7,324 bases of DNA from Dehalococcoidia bacterium UBA5629 (GCA_002421445.1 DIKB01000116.1:1-7324), one strand, 5' to 3'; positions 1 through 6,859 are shown, numbered from the stretch's first letter. Translations and numbers: made by a program. Notes: generated by a model not told the origin, from the sequence alone.

Positions 1-327
1 AAACAGCTTTACTATTAGCTCTATCAGATCATCGCTGCCGGCTCCGGTAATGATACTATCTGCGCTCACGCCGGTGTGCTTCTCCAGGGCATGCCTTAAC
101 TGCCGCTGTTCGGGATCAGGATAGTGATGGTAATATTGGAATCTGGAAAGCGCTTCCCGTACCTCGGGCGAGCACCCGTACGGATTCTCATTGCCATCGA
201 GCTTGATGATCTTATCTTCGGGAATGCCGATGCTCTCGCTGAGAACGTCGGTCGGTTCGATCGGCACATACGGCCCCATAGCCCGGAACCGCGACCTGAT
301 CAATTTTTCGATATCTTGCAGGCTCAT
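1..327 (-). CDS. hisC: Histidinol-phosphate aminotransferase, N-terminal part (cut by window edge)
   Basis: This is the first 109 codons of a PLP-dependent aminotransferase of fold type I; the rest lies beyond the left edge. HisC converts imidazole-acetol phosphate and glutamate to histidinol phosphate and 2-oxoglutarate in the cytoplasm. The visible part has the HisC hallmarks in order: an N-terminal arm with YVPIEPTDVLSE (about residues 20-31), the substrate-arm motif KLDGNENPYG (about 42-51), a HHYPDPEQRQLRHAL stretch (about 66-80) and ITGAGSDDLIELI (about 93-105), where the Gly-Ser-Asp segment contributes to the PLP phosphate site. The catalytic lysine is outside the window. The ATG lies 3 bp after the hisD stop (TAG-AGA-ATG), in the same frame as hisD, so translation is probably coupled. 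The family call is firm. HisC enzymes in some bacteria also act on aromatic amino acids, and that cannot be judged here. Confidence 0.93.
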   Translation of the reverse strand, partial: MSLQDIEKLIRSRFRAMGPYVPIEPTDVLSESIGIPEDKIIKLDGNENPYGCSPEVREALSRFQYYHHYPDPEQRQLRHALEKHTGVSADSIITGAGSDDLIELIVKLF

Positions 328-330
328 TCT

Positions 331-1638
331 CTATTTCTTCTTGTGGTTTTTAAGTCTGAGTTTAACCGTCTGCGCGTGAGCAGTCAATCCCTCGGCCACC
401 GCCAGATCGATGACGGTATTGCCAAGCTCTTTGAGACGGGACTCGTCAAACGCAACCACACTGATGACCTTCATGAAATCCTCAATGCCGAGAGGGGAAG
501 CAAACCGCGCGCTGCCGCCGGTGGGCAATACATGGCTCGGCCCGGCAAGATAGTCGCCCACTGCCACAGGAGATTCGGCGCCGAGGAACATACAGCCTGC
601 CGCGGTAATCTTATGCAAATATGAGCTGGGATTGCGCACCATCAATAACAGATGCTCGGGAGCATGCAGATTTACAAGGTCGATGGCCTCGTCCATAGTC
701 TCTACCAGCGCGATTACTCCGTTGGCATCGAGCGCTTTATTGATAATGTCACGCCGTTTCAGCTTTGCCACCTGTTTTTTAATCTCATTTTCCACATCGC
801 CGGCCACCTTCTCCGATGTCGTGATCAGGATCGCCGACGACATGGCATCATGTTCGGTCTGCGCCATGAGATCTGCGGCGCAGAAGGCAGGCGATGCCGT
901 TTCATCGGCAACAACGATGACTTCACTCGGTCCCGCAATGCTATCTATATCGACGATGCCGTATACCAGCTTTTTGGCGATGGCCACGAAGATATTGCCG
1001 GGGCCGCAGATCTTATCGACTCTCTGAATAGTTTCAGTCCCGAACGCCATAGCGGCAATAGCCTGAGCGCCGCCCAGCTTATAAATGCGGTTGACATTGG
1101 CAATGCCGGCGGCCACCAGCGTTATCGCCGGTATCGTGCCGTCTTTCTGCACGGGAGTGGTGATAATAACGTCCTCAACTCCGGCAACCCGCGCCGGAAC
1201 AGCCGTCATCAATACCGTGGACGGATACGCGGCCGTACCGCCCGGAACGTAGATGCCGACCCTCTGCAGCGGCATAACCTGACGGCCTACACCCTGATGA
1301 ATGAAGCTAGAACCGATCGTTTTCTTGCAGGCAGCATGAAACTCGCGAATCCGATTAGCCGCTAATTCCAGCTCCGATACCAGTTTGGCATCAACTTTCT
1401 TGAACGCAGCGCTGATCTCATCCGGTGTTACCTCAAAGGACTTGAGATCAATGCCATCGAACTCCTTAGTATACCGCCGTACGGCTTCATCGCCGTGAGC
1501 ATAGACATCGGCAAGGATGGCACGTACCGATGCCTCCGTCGAAGCTTTCCCATCTGCCCCTTCCTGCGATGATAGCTCAAAAATCGGCTTTCTGGTTAAA
1601 ACCGCTTTTGCATTCTGATATCCATTTACGCGTTTCAT
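331..1638 (-). CDS. hisD: Histidinol dehydrogenase
   Basis: HisD carries out the last two steps of histidine synthesis, the NAD-dependent four-electron oxidation of L-histidinol to L-histidine, and uses a bound zinc. The protein is 435 aa, the usual length. The family signature is intact: VGIYVPGGTAAYPS (127-140), KICGPGNIFVA (209-219), DSIAGPSEV (232-240), QTEHD (260-264), HAPEHL (325-330) and GDYLAGPSHVLPTGGSARF (361-379). Residues equivalent to the zinc ligands and catalytic residues of E. coli HisD (Gln259, His262, Glu326, His327, Asp360, His419) can be placed at Q260, H263, E328, H329, D362 and H421, so the enzyme looks active. The start ATG is 2 bp after the hisG stop (TAA-CC-ATG). No strong Shine-Dalgarno is visible at normal spacing, which fits translational coupling to hisG. 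A basic tail (NHKKK) ends the protein just before hisC. Confidence 0.97.
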   Translation of the reverse strand: MKRVNGYQNAKAVLTRKPIFELSSQEGADGKASTEASVRAILADVYAHGDEAVRRYTKEFDGIDLKSFEVTPDEISAAFKKVDAKLVSELELAANRIREFHAACKKTIGSSFIHQGVGRQVMPLQRVGIYVPGGTAAYPSTVLMTAVPARVAGVEDVIITTPVQKDGTIPAITLVAAGIANVNRIYKLGGAQAIAAMAFGTETIQRVDKICGPGNIFVAIAKKLVYGIVDIDSIAGPSEVIVVADETASPAFCAADLMAQTEHDAMSSAILITTSEKVAGDVENEIKKQVAKLKRRDIINKALDANGVIALVETMDEAIDLVNLHAPEHLLLMVRNPSSYLHKITAAGCMFLGAESPVAVGDYLAGPSHVLPTGGSARFASPLGIEDFMKVISVVAFDESRLKELGNTVIDLAVAEGLTAHAQTVKLRLKNHKKK

Positions 1639-1640
1639 GG

Positions 1641-3086
1641 TTACGTCTTCTCAACTCCGGCGCTGATCGCGGAAATGAACGAATCCATTATCCCGCGCTT
1701 TGCCGATGTTTTCAGGCTGTGTTTATTCGCTACCAGACATGCTGTCGATTCCATAATCGTATCGATTATTTTCAATTTATGCGTCGCCAGCGTCTTGCCG
1801 GTCTGCGTGTTCTCGATAAGCACATCCGCATCCTCCGGCAGAAACACCTCGCTGGCACCCCAGGTCGGTATCAATTTATACGGGTTCATGTGATTTTCGT
1901 TCAAATATCTATCCGCAATATTAATATATTCGGAAGCCACCCGCAATGATTTCATCTTACCGCTCTGCAGTAACCGTCTGATATCGCCGATGGTATCGAC
2001 AGGCATATCCTCGGTAACGACAACGACGATACGCACCCAGCCGAAACCGAGATCGAGCACTTTGGTGATCGGGCTTGACGGGAAACGATACAGATGATCG
2101 AGGTACCAATCTTTGCCGGTCACGGCAAAATCGTAATTCCCGTTGGCAACATGCAGAGGCATATCCTGCGGCCGCGATACTTTCACCTTGATGTCATATC
2201 CCGATATCACCGGACGGCGGTCGAGCGTGCCGTTGGTATAGCCTTTTATTACTACACCCGCCTTTTTCAATAGTTCCACAGTGGGAGACCGCTGGTGTCC
2301 ATCGGGGATAGCCAGGCGTACAGCGCTGCGGCTGTAGCTGCCGGTATACGTATTGGCAATGGGAGCAGACGGCGCCGTCACACCGAGCCATGATTTTTTG
2401 GATTTCTTTATGCCTTTGCTGAACCGTTCGATAATGCTGCTGACGTCTTTATCCTGCAGGCTATCGCGGTTGGCAATGAGAAAGGTGCTGGTCTGGAGCA
2501 TGGGCTGCAATGCTACCAGATTCTGATCCATCAATTCCTTCTCTTCATACGCCTTTAATACGGCGATATCGGCATCTTCGGGCGGATACACTTCAACCGA
2601 ACCCCATGAGGGAAATACCTGGTATTTCTTCAGGCGCAGATTGAGCGCAGCGGATTCCGCAAGGTTCGGATATTCCGTCACGATGCGGAGGCTATGTTTC
2701 TTATTCAGCAATTCCTGCACCGAGGCATAGGGCTGCCATTTGCTCACCGCAAAATACAGGGCACCCCGGTCGTAGCCGAAATCGATCAGCTTGACCATAG
2801 AGCTTGCAGGATATTTAACCTGCAGTTCCTCAATCCAGTCCGATCCACAGATGCCGAGGTCATAGTTGCCCACAGCCACCTGCACCGGCACATCCTTCTC
2901 ATGGAACATCTTGGCCGAGAGCCCAGGATAATTCCATGAGTTCAGACGGTAGATACGCGTTTCCGTAGTATAGTTATCAAAGCTGATACCGACATCGGCA
3001 AGCAAACGGGCGGTAGCCGGCAGCAGTTTCCCTTTGGGCAATGCCAGCTTAATTTGCTTTTCGAGCGGCTTTCTTCTTGCGGACAA
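1641..3086 (-). CDS. hisG: ATP phosphoribosyltransferase, tandem double-domain HisG
   Basis: HisG condenses ATP and PRPP in the committed, feedback-controlled first step of histidine synthesis. Short-form HisG is about 210 aa and long-form about 300; this one is 481 aa because it holds two HisG units in tandem. Copy A spans about residues 11-230 and copy B about 255-480, joined by a Ser/Thr-rich linker. Paired segments: LALPKGKLLPATA (14-26) and LAIPDGHQRSPTV (258-270); VAVGNYDLGICGSDW (70-84) and VANGNYDFAVTGKDW (313-327); PSWGSVEVYPPEDADI (159-174) and PTWGASEVFLPEDADV (407-422). Copy B keeps the PRPP-binding loop (DVLIENTQTGKTL, 421-433). Copy A has lost its TG-x-TL there (DIAVLKAYEEKEL, 173-185) but keeps the canonical N-terminal LPKG. 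Neither copy has the extra C-terminal regulatory domain of long HisG, which matches the presence of hisZ. The TTG start is set by a strong Shine-Dalgarno inside hisZ. HisG identity is firm; the consequence of the fusion is inference. Confidence 0.93.
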   Translation of the reverse strand: MSARRKPLEKQIKLALPKGKLLPATARLLADVGISFDNYTTETRIYRLNSWNYPGLSAKMFHEKDVPVQVAVGNYDLGICGSDWIEELQVKYPASSMVKLIDFGYDRGALYFAVSKWQPYASVQELLNKKHSLRIVTEYPNLAESAALNLRLKKYQVFPSWGSVEVYPPEDADIAVLKAYEEKELMDQNLVALQPMLQTSTFLIANRDSLQDKDVSSIIERFSKGIKKSKKSWLGVTAPSAPIANTYTGSYSRSAVRLAIPDGHQRSPTVELLKKAGVVIKGYTNGTLDRRPVISGYDIKVKVSRPQDMPLHVANGNYDFAVTGKDWYLDHLYRFPSSPITKVLDLGFGWVRIVVVVTEDMPVDTIGDIRRLLQSGKMKSLRVASEYINIADRYLNENHMNPYKLIPTWGASEVFLPEDADVLIENTQTGKTLATHKLKIIDTIMESTACLVANKHSLKTSAKRGIMDSFISAISAGVEKT

Positions 3087-4317
3087 CCGATCCTCCTATC
3101 TCATCAATAACCTCACTGATGGATGAAAGAGTAATCGTCTTTTTCTTCATCGTATTAACAACAGAAAAATACGGCTTTTTGCTCTCCACTAGCACAGTGA
3201 ATTGACAATCCTGCATATCTCCATCGAAATCGATGCCGGCAACATATCCGGCAGCGTGCAGAGATCTCGCAAGCTCAAAGCAGCGTTCCGCCGTTTGATC
3301 GGTCATTGCGCCGCTGCGAATCAGCACCCATTTCTCCTTTGTTTCAGAGGGAACAGACATCATCTCCATCAGATAATCCGCATAGAGGGCAAATCCGCAT
3401 GCGGGCTTATTCTTGCCCCCCATGAGCGGTACCAGCCCATCATACCTGCCGCCGCCACCAATCCTCTTATCCTTCAATAGAAACTGGAAACAGAGTCCGG
3501 TGTAATATTCGAATCCCTTGCTCGATGTCATATCGATCTCATAGGGATAGCACATCGCATCGAGTTTGGTGGTCAATGCCAGAAAATCATCGATCTGCGC
3601 TTTAAATTCGGCTGATGACCGGGAGAGCGCCCGTGCATTCTGCAGGAAGCCGCTGGTATTTCCCTTCAAATTAAGCAGCAGCGATAGCACGGCAGAGACG
3701 GCGGGCTTCTTTTTCCCCGCCATCCTCAATGCATCCCAGTTCCCATCGCGAATTTCGCCGAACAGCCTGCTCTCAGCTTCATCCCCGAGTTTTAACTCTT
3801 TAATCAACGATCTCAGTACACCGGCATGAGATAATCTGAGCTTTACCTGTCCGCAGTTCAACCTGATCAGTATCTCATAACCGAGGATCAGCACTTCGAG
3901 ATCGGATAGCACCGTATTGCCGCCGATAAGCTCAACGCCCAACTGCCAGCGCTCACGATTCTTAGTCCCGGTGTCTTCAAACCCGAAAACACTCGTTATG
4001 TAAAACAGTTTAGCAACATCGAGATGAGCCAGGTTTTCATTGAACAGCCGGACAACCGGGATCGTGCCGTCAGGACGCAGCACCACACGCTCTCCGCTCC
4101 ATCCGTCCCAATCAAGGAACGAATAGACCCTGTTGAGCATGGCGGGAGACAGCGTGCCCGCAGAGGTGAATAAATGCAGATACTCAAGCGATGGTGTTCT
4201 CACCTCCTGATATCCCCATTTTAGAGCTGATTCTCTGAACACTGACTCGAGATAACGGAACTGCTCCATGTCCGATGGGAGCAGATCATAAGCACCTTTA
4301 CATTTCTGTATGATCAT
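3049..4317 (-). CDS. hisZ: HisZ, ATP phosphoribosyltransferase regulatory subunit (HisRS paralogue)
   Basis: HisZ is a histidyl-tRNA-synthetase-like protein that forms a complex with short-form HisG and is needed for its activity and histidine feedback. The 422-aa protein has a class II synthetase core: KGAYDLLP (7-14), WGYQEVRTPSLEY (34-46), VVLRPDGTIPVVRLF (78-92), GFEYYTGLCFQF (268-279) and the motif 3 string GGGGRYDGL (287-295). Against true HisRS, the motif 2 arginine in FRHE is replaced (FGFE, 111-114) and the arginine of RGLDYY becomes lysine (KGFEYY, 267-272), so aminoacylation is unlikely. Residues about 328-408 (KWVLIRSG, then a helix with ELARSLHAAGYVAGIDFDGD) resemble the HisRS anticodon-binding domain. 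First gene of the operon, with GGAAAGG upstream of the ATG and a promoter a few bases further up. Its lysine-rich tail is encoded in the overlap with hisG. A divergent HisRS is the alternative, made less likely by the substitutions and by the hisG neighbour. Confidence 0.9.
   Translation of the reverse strand: MIIQKCKGAYDLLPSDMEQFRYLESVFRESALKWGYQEVRTPSLEYLHLFTSAGTLSPAMLNRVYSFLDWDGWSGERVVLRPDGTIPVVRLFNENLAHLDVAKLFYITSVFGFEDTGTKNRERWQLGVELIGGNTVLSDLEVLILGYEILIRLNCGQVKLRLSHAGVLRSLIKELKLGDEAESRLFGEIRDGNWDALRMAGKKKPAVSAVLSLLLNLKGNTSGFLQNARALSRSSAEFKAQIDDFLALTTKLDAMCYPYEIDMTSSKGFEYYTGLCFQFLLKDKRIGGGGRYDGLVPLMGGKNKPACGFALYADYLMEMMSVPSETKEKWVLIRSGAMTDQTAERCFELARSLHAAGYVAGIDFDGDMQDCQFTVLVESKKPYFSVVNTMKKKTITLSSISEVIDEIGGSVVRKKKAARKAN
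3091..3097 (-). promoter_or_regulatory. Ribosome binding site fixing a TTG start for hisG
   Basis: On the minus strand AGGAGGA is followed after a few bases (5 nt counted from AGGAGG) by TTG at 3086-3084. This is the strongest Shine-Dalgarno in the window. It decides that hisG starts at a TTG codon inside the 3' end of hisZ, giving the N-terminus MSARRKPLEK before the first conserved strand (IKLALPKG). No ATG lies between this TTG and that strand. Confidence 0.85.
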
Positions 4318-4342
4318 AACACACGCCTTTCCGTATTACGCT

Positions 4343-4371
4343 ATTCTACACTAAGTGTATCTCTCGTTCAA
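4343..4371 (-). promoter_or_regulatory. Sigma-70-type promoter of the his operon
   Basis: On the minus strand a -35 box TTGAAC (4371-4366, 4 of 6 to TTGACA) is followed by exactly 17 bp and a -10 box TAGAAT (4348-4343, 5 of 6 to TATAAT). Transcription would start near 4336, leaving a 5' leader of only about 20 nt before the hisZ ATG at 4317. A leader that short has no room for a his leader peptide, attenuator or T-box, so control would have to act at initiation or at enzyme level. Confidence 0.72.
4347..4359. promoter_or_regulatory. 13-bp palindrome overlapping the his promoter, possible operator
   Basis: TACACT-A-AGTGTA is a perfect inverted repeat with 6-bp arms and one central base. It fills most of the spacer and covers the upstream two bases of the -10 box, so a protein bound here would block RNA polymerase. 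I cannot match it to a known regulator. Its position is the main argument; a 13-bp palindrome alone could occur by chance. Confidence 0.5.
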
Positions 4372-4381
4372 TTTGAAAAAG

Positions 4382-4427
4382 GTAAATCAGAAACAATGAC
4401 AATGGGATGCCTTAATATCAGATTTAC
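4382..4427. repeat. 7-bp inverted repeat upstream of the his promoter
   Basis: GTAAATC (4382-4388) and its exact complement GATTTAC (4421-4427) are separated by 32 bp and lie just beyond the -35 box. On the minus strand the second arm is followed by CTTTTTC. The stem has only two GC pairs and a long loop, so it is a poor terminator candidate. It could equally be a pair of half-sites or chance. Confidence 0.3.
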
Positions 4428-4503
4428 TTGCGTCTTTGATTCTTCAATTTTCGGGGAGAAGGTCACCCTCATTCACAGGAAAATTCTAATTATAGATCGA
4501 CTA

Positions 4504-4533
4504 AATTATGGGGAGGGGATCACATAATTATGG
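4504..4533. repeat. 8-bp direct repeat next to the HEPN gene stop
   Basis: AATTATGG occurs at 4504-4511 and again at 4526-4533 with a 22-bp period. The second copy ends one base before the stop codon of the HEPN gene and overlaps the palindrome CATAATTATG. It lies at the left end of the AT-rich module, so it could be a trace of an insertion event, but no matching copy is seen at the right end. Confidence 0.3.
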
Positions 4534-4534
4534 A

Positions 4535-5647
4535 TTACGGCAGTTGTATATCTTCTGCGCTAATACCCATATAGCTTATCAATGCATTCTCCAAAGGAAT
4601 AACTAAAGATGTAAGTGCGGAATCAGCATCGTCAAATTCATCGAACACGAGTGATTCAGAGCCAGAATGGACAATTGAACATCGAATTAAATAACACAAT
4701 ATCACTCCATGTCTATATTTAGGGGACGCACCGACATTGGCAATTTTTATATAATTAGATTCGTTAAAATATTTCTTGAGCATCATCGCATATTTGTTAC
4801 TGCTTAGTGCCAGTTCTTCGACACTACCTACAAAGTCTTCGAAAAAAGAGCACAAATCATGTTTGTCCACAAGATTAATAAATTGATTTACCTCATTTTC
4901 GAGTTTTTTCCCCGCTTCTTCTAAAGTTGACTTAGGAGATTTCATAAAATTGCTATTAATTGCATCTAAAATAGAAAAAACATATCCTCTTTCTAGAATT
5001 CTATACAGCGATAGAAATCGCCATTTGATTGATAACTCACAGATTGCCAAATTAAATAGCGTTAAGTTTGTTTTGTCATTCTTCACCAATGAGAAAAAGT
5101 TATCCTGGATATTAATGACCGTTTTTGACCACCAATCAGCTTTAACAAATTGCCTACACTCAGTTCCACCAGAATGAAATAAACCGTATATGGCATTACG
5201 AATTTCCTGAGGTGTTTCGCTATGTTTATTATTTTTCCAAAGAAAGAGAACATAGTTACCTCTTAAATGTTCTTCACCAGATGAAATATCTTTCTCAATC
5301 ACATTATTATTCAGGTGCCATGCACGGACAATTGCCTTTTCAGCTTCAGTCGAGGGAACACCTTCAGATGTAACTGGAATGTGTATGATATCGGCTGCTT
5401 CTTGATCACTAATTACGATCTTATGATAATTCCAATTTTCTATTGTAATTATTGGCGATAGACATTCTAATGTCTCATTACATCCATTTGCCGCTATGGT
5501 TTTTAGTTCTTCTTTGCTGGCTTCAGAATGAAAGATATTTAGATAGCCTGGAGGAAGAGAGTTTAATTTATCCTCAAGATTCTGAATTGTACTATCTGGA
5601 TTGAGCTGTAGGTTATCCAGCACATGTTTGTTGAGTTGGATACTCAT
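4535..5647 (-). CDS. Probable HEPN-domain protein, candidate RNase effector of a two-gene module
   Basis: I do not recognise a named family for this 370-aa protein. The N-terminal half (about 1-190) has alternating strands and helices with no motif I can name. The C-terminal half (about 195-360) is largely helical and reads like a HEPN domain: a helix with SIKWRFLSLYRILERGYVF (206-224) carrying a conserved-looking YRILE, a charged helical middle, then CYLIRCSIVHSG (318-329), where R322-x4-H327 fits the R-x4-6-H motif of HEPN ribonucleases. A long C-terminal helix follows. No signal peptide or membrane segment is evident. The ATG is 6 bp after the stop of the upstream gene, in the same frame and with no good Shine-Dalgarno, so translation is probably coupled. 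AT-rich (about 33% GC at 4861-4920), unlike the his genes. The HEPN call rests on motif reading; function as an RNA-cleaving toxin or defence effector is inference. Confidence 0.6.
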   Translation of the reverse strand: MSIQLNKHVLDNLQLNPDSTIQNLEDKLNSLPPGYLNIFHSEASKEELKTIAANGCNETLECLSPIITIENWNYHKIVISDQEAADIIHIPVTSEGVPSTEAEKAIVRAWHLNNNVIEKDISSGEEHLRGNYVLFLWKNNKHSETPQEIRNAIYGLFHSGGTECRQFVKADWWSKTVINIQDNFFSLVKNDKTNLTLFNLAICELSIKWRFLSLYRILERGYVFSILDAINSNFMKSPKSTLEEAGKKLENEVNQFINLVDKHDLCSFFEDFVGSVEELALSSNKYAMMLKKYFNESNYIKIANVGASPKYRHGVILCYLIRCSIVHSGSESLVFDEFDDADSALTSLVIPLENALISYMGISAEDIQLP

Positions 5648-5653
5648 GCGTAT

Positions 5654-6823
5654 TTACACTTGCCCCGCAGCAAAATGCCAGCATTCAATCATGTTTTTAT
5701 TGCCATCTGAGATAAAATGTTCTTGAAACGCTCTAAACACCATATCGCGCGTAGCTTGACCTACATTTACTTTCGCAGCATCTATTCCTTTTCTAATCTC
5801 GTCAAATGTTGCTATCCCAAGTGGATCACTATTAGCATCAGATTCCAATTGGTCAAGTAAATTCTTTAGACCTTTTTCCATTCTAGGCTTAAGAACAGTG
5901 TTTCTCTCAGAAGCTCCTACGGCTGCTCCAATACCCTGTAAAACCGTCTCATTAGATAAGAATTGAAAGCTGGAATCTGAGTTTGGTAGTTTTGTATCGA
6001 TCTTTACCAACCATTCCACAAATCTTTTAAACGCATCCTTTTCCTGATTTGGCCTTTCTCCAATAAGTGAAGAACCCAATACATCTATGGCAGATTCAGT
6101 AAGCAATTGTTCCATTACAAGATTCCTAAGGTCTAAATTTGGTTGACCTTGAAGCCAAGCTTGAAACATCTGAGAAAGTTTAGCTAATTGGAATTGTCCC
6201 CTTTGAGTTCTTCGTTGGGAACTAATTGTTGTGATAATATCTATATCCTCAATAGAACTAAGCTCCTCATTCAGCTTCATACTTAAAATCTCTACTTGAT
6301 GTTTTATTGACATTGGTTTTTGTCCAGCATTGAGAAGGAGCATTCTATAAGCCAATGCGCCGAAAGGTATGTTTAGCCATATTTCCACTCTTAGTTTACC
6401 TAAGAGAAAATCACGTTGTGCAGATTCGTCGAGTTCTATTAATGTTTGTTTTATGGCATTCGTTCTTTGAAGCCCATCAATTATGTACATGTTAGCAGTG
6501 TCTATGCTTTCTAACGGGCCAGTTAGTTGCGCTAGCAATTCTTTTTCAATCTCATTCTCAGATAAAGGTTCAAACTGCTCACTAATCCTTGAAGGCAAGT
6601 CAAGATTTTTAACTGCTAACACAATCGGAGGTAATATACAACCTCTTTTTAAATCTGCTCTTAATGTGGCATATGCCTTGCTACCTTTTATAACTCCCCT
6701 TTGTATTTCCAGGTTTCGTTCTGCCCCTGTGACTGCATGTAGATACCATGTATAATCGCAATGTGCACTTACACAGTAGGCTTTAAGTCTATTATCATAG
6801 TCTAAACAAAGTAGTTGTAACAT
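5654..6823 (-). CDS. ParB/DndB/DUF262-like protein with DGLQR motif
   Basis: This 389-aa protein resembles the ParB-like superfamily that includes DGQHR (DndB-type) and DUF262 proteins. Residues about 42-71 (RGVIKGSKAYATLRADLKRG, then LPPIVLAV) fit the opening of that fold, in which a residue near a helix leads to a strand of the form LPPIxLxV. The core motif follows at 114-124, IIDGLQRTNAI, close to DGQHR and DGQQR. Next comes LLNAGQKPMS (163-172), typical in position of the asparagine- and glutamine-bearing segment in DGQHR proteins. The rest (about 180-389) is mostly helical without a motif I can name; I see no HNH nuclease, so this is not a complete GmrSD-type enzyme. ATG at 6823 is the first possible start, because an in-frame TAA lies 18 nt upstream; GGAG sits 3 nt before it and AAGGA further up. 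First gene of the pair, AT-rich. Roles in the superfamily include DNA binding, nucleotide hydrolysis and transcriptional control (DndB); which applies is unknown. Confidence 0.62.
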   Translation of the reverse strand: MLQLLCLDYDNRLKAYCVSAHCDYTWYLHAVTGAERNLEIQRGVIKGSKAYATLRADLKRGCILPPIVLAVKNLDLPSRISEQFEPLSENEIEKELLAQLTGPLESIDTANMYIIDGLQRTNAIKQTLIELDESAQRDFLLGKLRVEIWLNIPFGALAYRMLLLNAGQKPMSIKHQVEILSMKLNEELSSIEDIDIITTISSQRRTQRGQFQLAKLSQMFQAWLQGQPNLDLRNLVMEQLLTESAIDVLGSSLIGERPNQEKDAFKRFVEWLVKIDTKLPNSDSSFQFLSNETVLQGIGAAVGASERNTVLKPRMEKGLKNLLDQLESDANSDPLGIATFDEIRKGIDAAKVNVGQATRDMVFRAFQEHFISDGNKNMIECWHFAAGQV

Positions 6824-6859
6824 AATCTCCGCTAATCCTTAACCATTTTATTTAAGACA

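Larger units (their letters stand above)
4318..4534. other. Intergenic region between the accessory module and hisZ
   Basis: This 217-bp stretch holds the his promoter and its palindrome near 4343-4371. Further out it has an inverted repeat (4382-4388 with 4421-4427), a tandem ACAATG pair (4393-4404), a perfect 10-bp palindrome CATAATTATG (4523-4532) and an 8-bp direct repeat AATTATGG (4504-4511 and 4526-4533) abutting the stop of the HEPN gene. I see no GC-rich stem followed by a T run on the minus strand, so no standard terminator. No ORF is supported. Confidence 0.6.

Noticed and set aside
652..1365. Long plus-strand open frame (237 codons) opposite hisD
   Set aside because: It lies wholly antisense to a HisD with every catalytic residue intact, and its product is low-quality Arg/His-rich sequence with no motif. 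The same applies to the plus-strand frames at 124-624, 632-1027 and 1530-1949.
3049..4317. True histidyl-tRNA synthetase
   Set aside because: Motif 2 and histidine-motif arginines are replaced and the gene is fused by overlap to a short-form hisG, the standard setting of hisZ.
4382..4427. Intrinsic terminator for the accessory module
   Set aside because: The 7-bp stem has two GC pairs and a 32-nt loop, and the T run after it is short and interrupted.
5654..6823. GmrSD-type type IV restriction enzyme
   Set aside because: The DGLQR region resembles DUF262, but no HNH (DUF1524-type) nuclease motif is visible in this gene or its neighbour.
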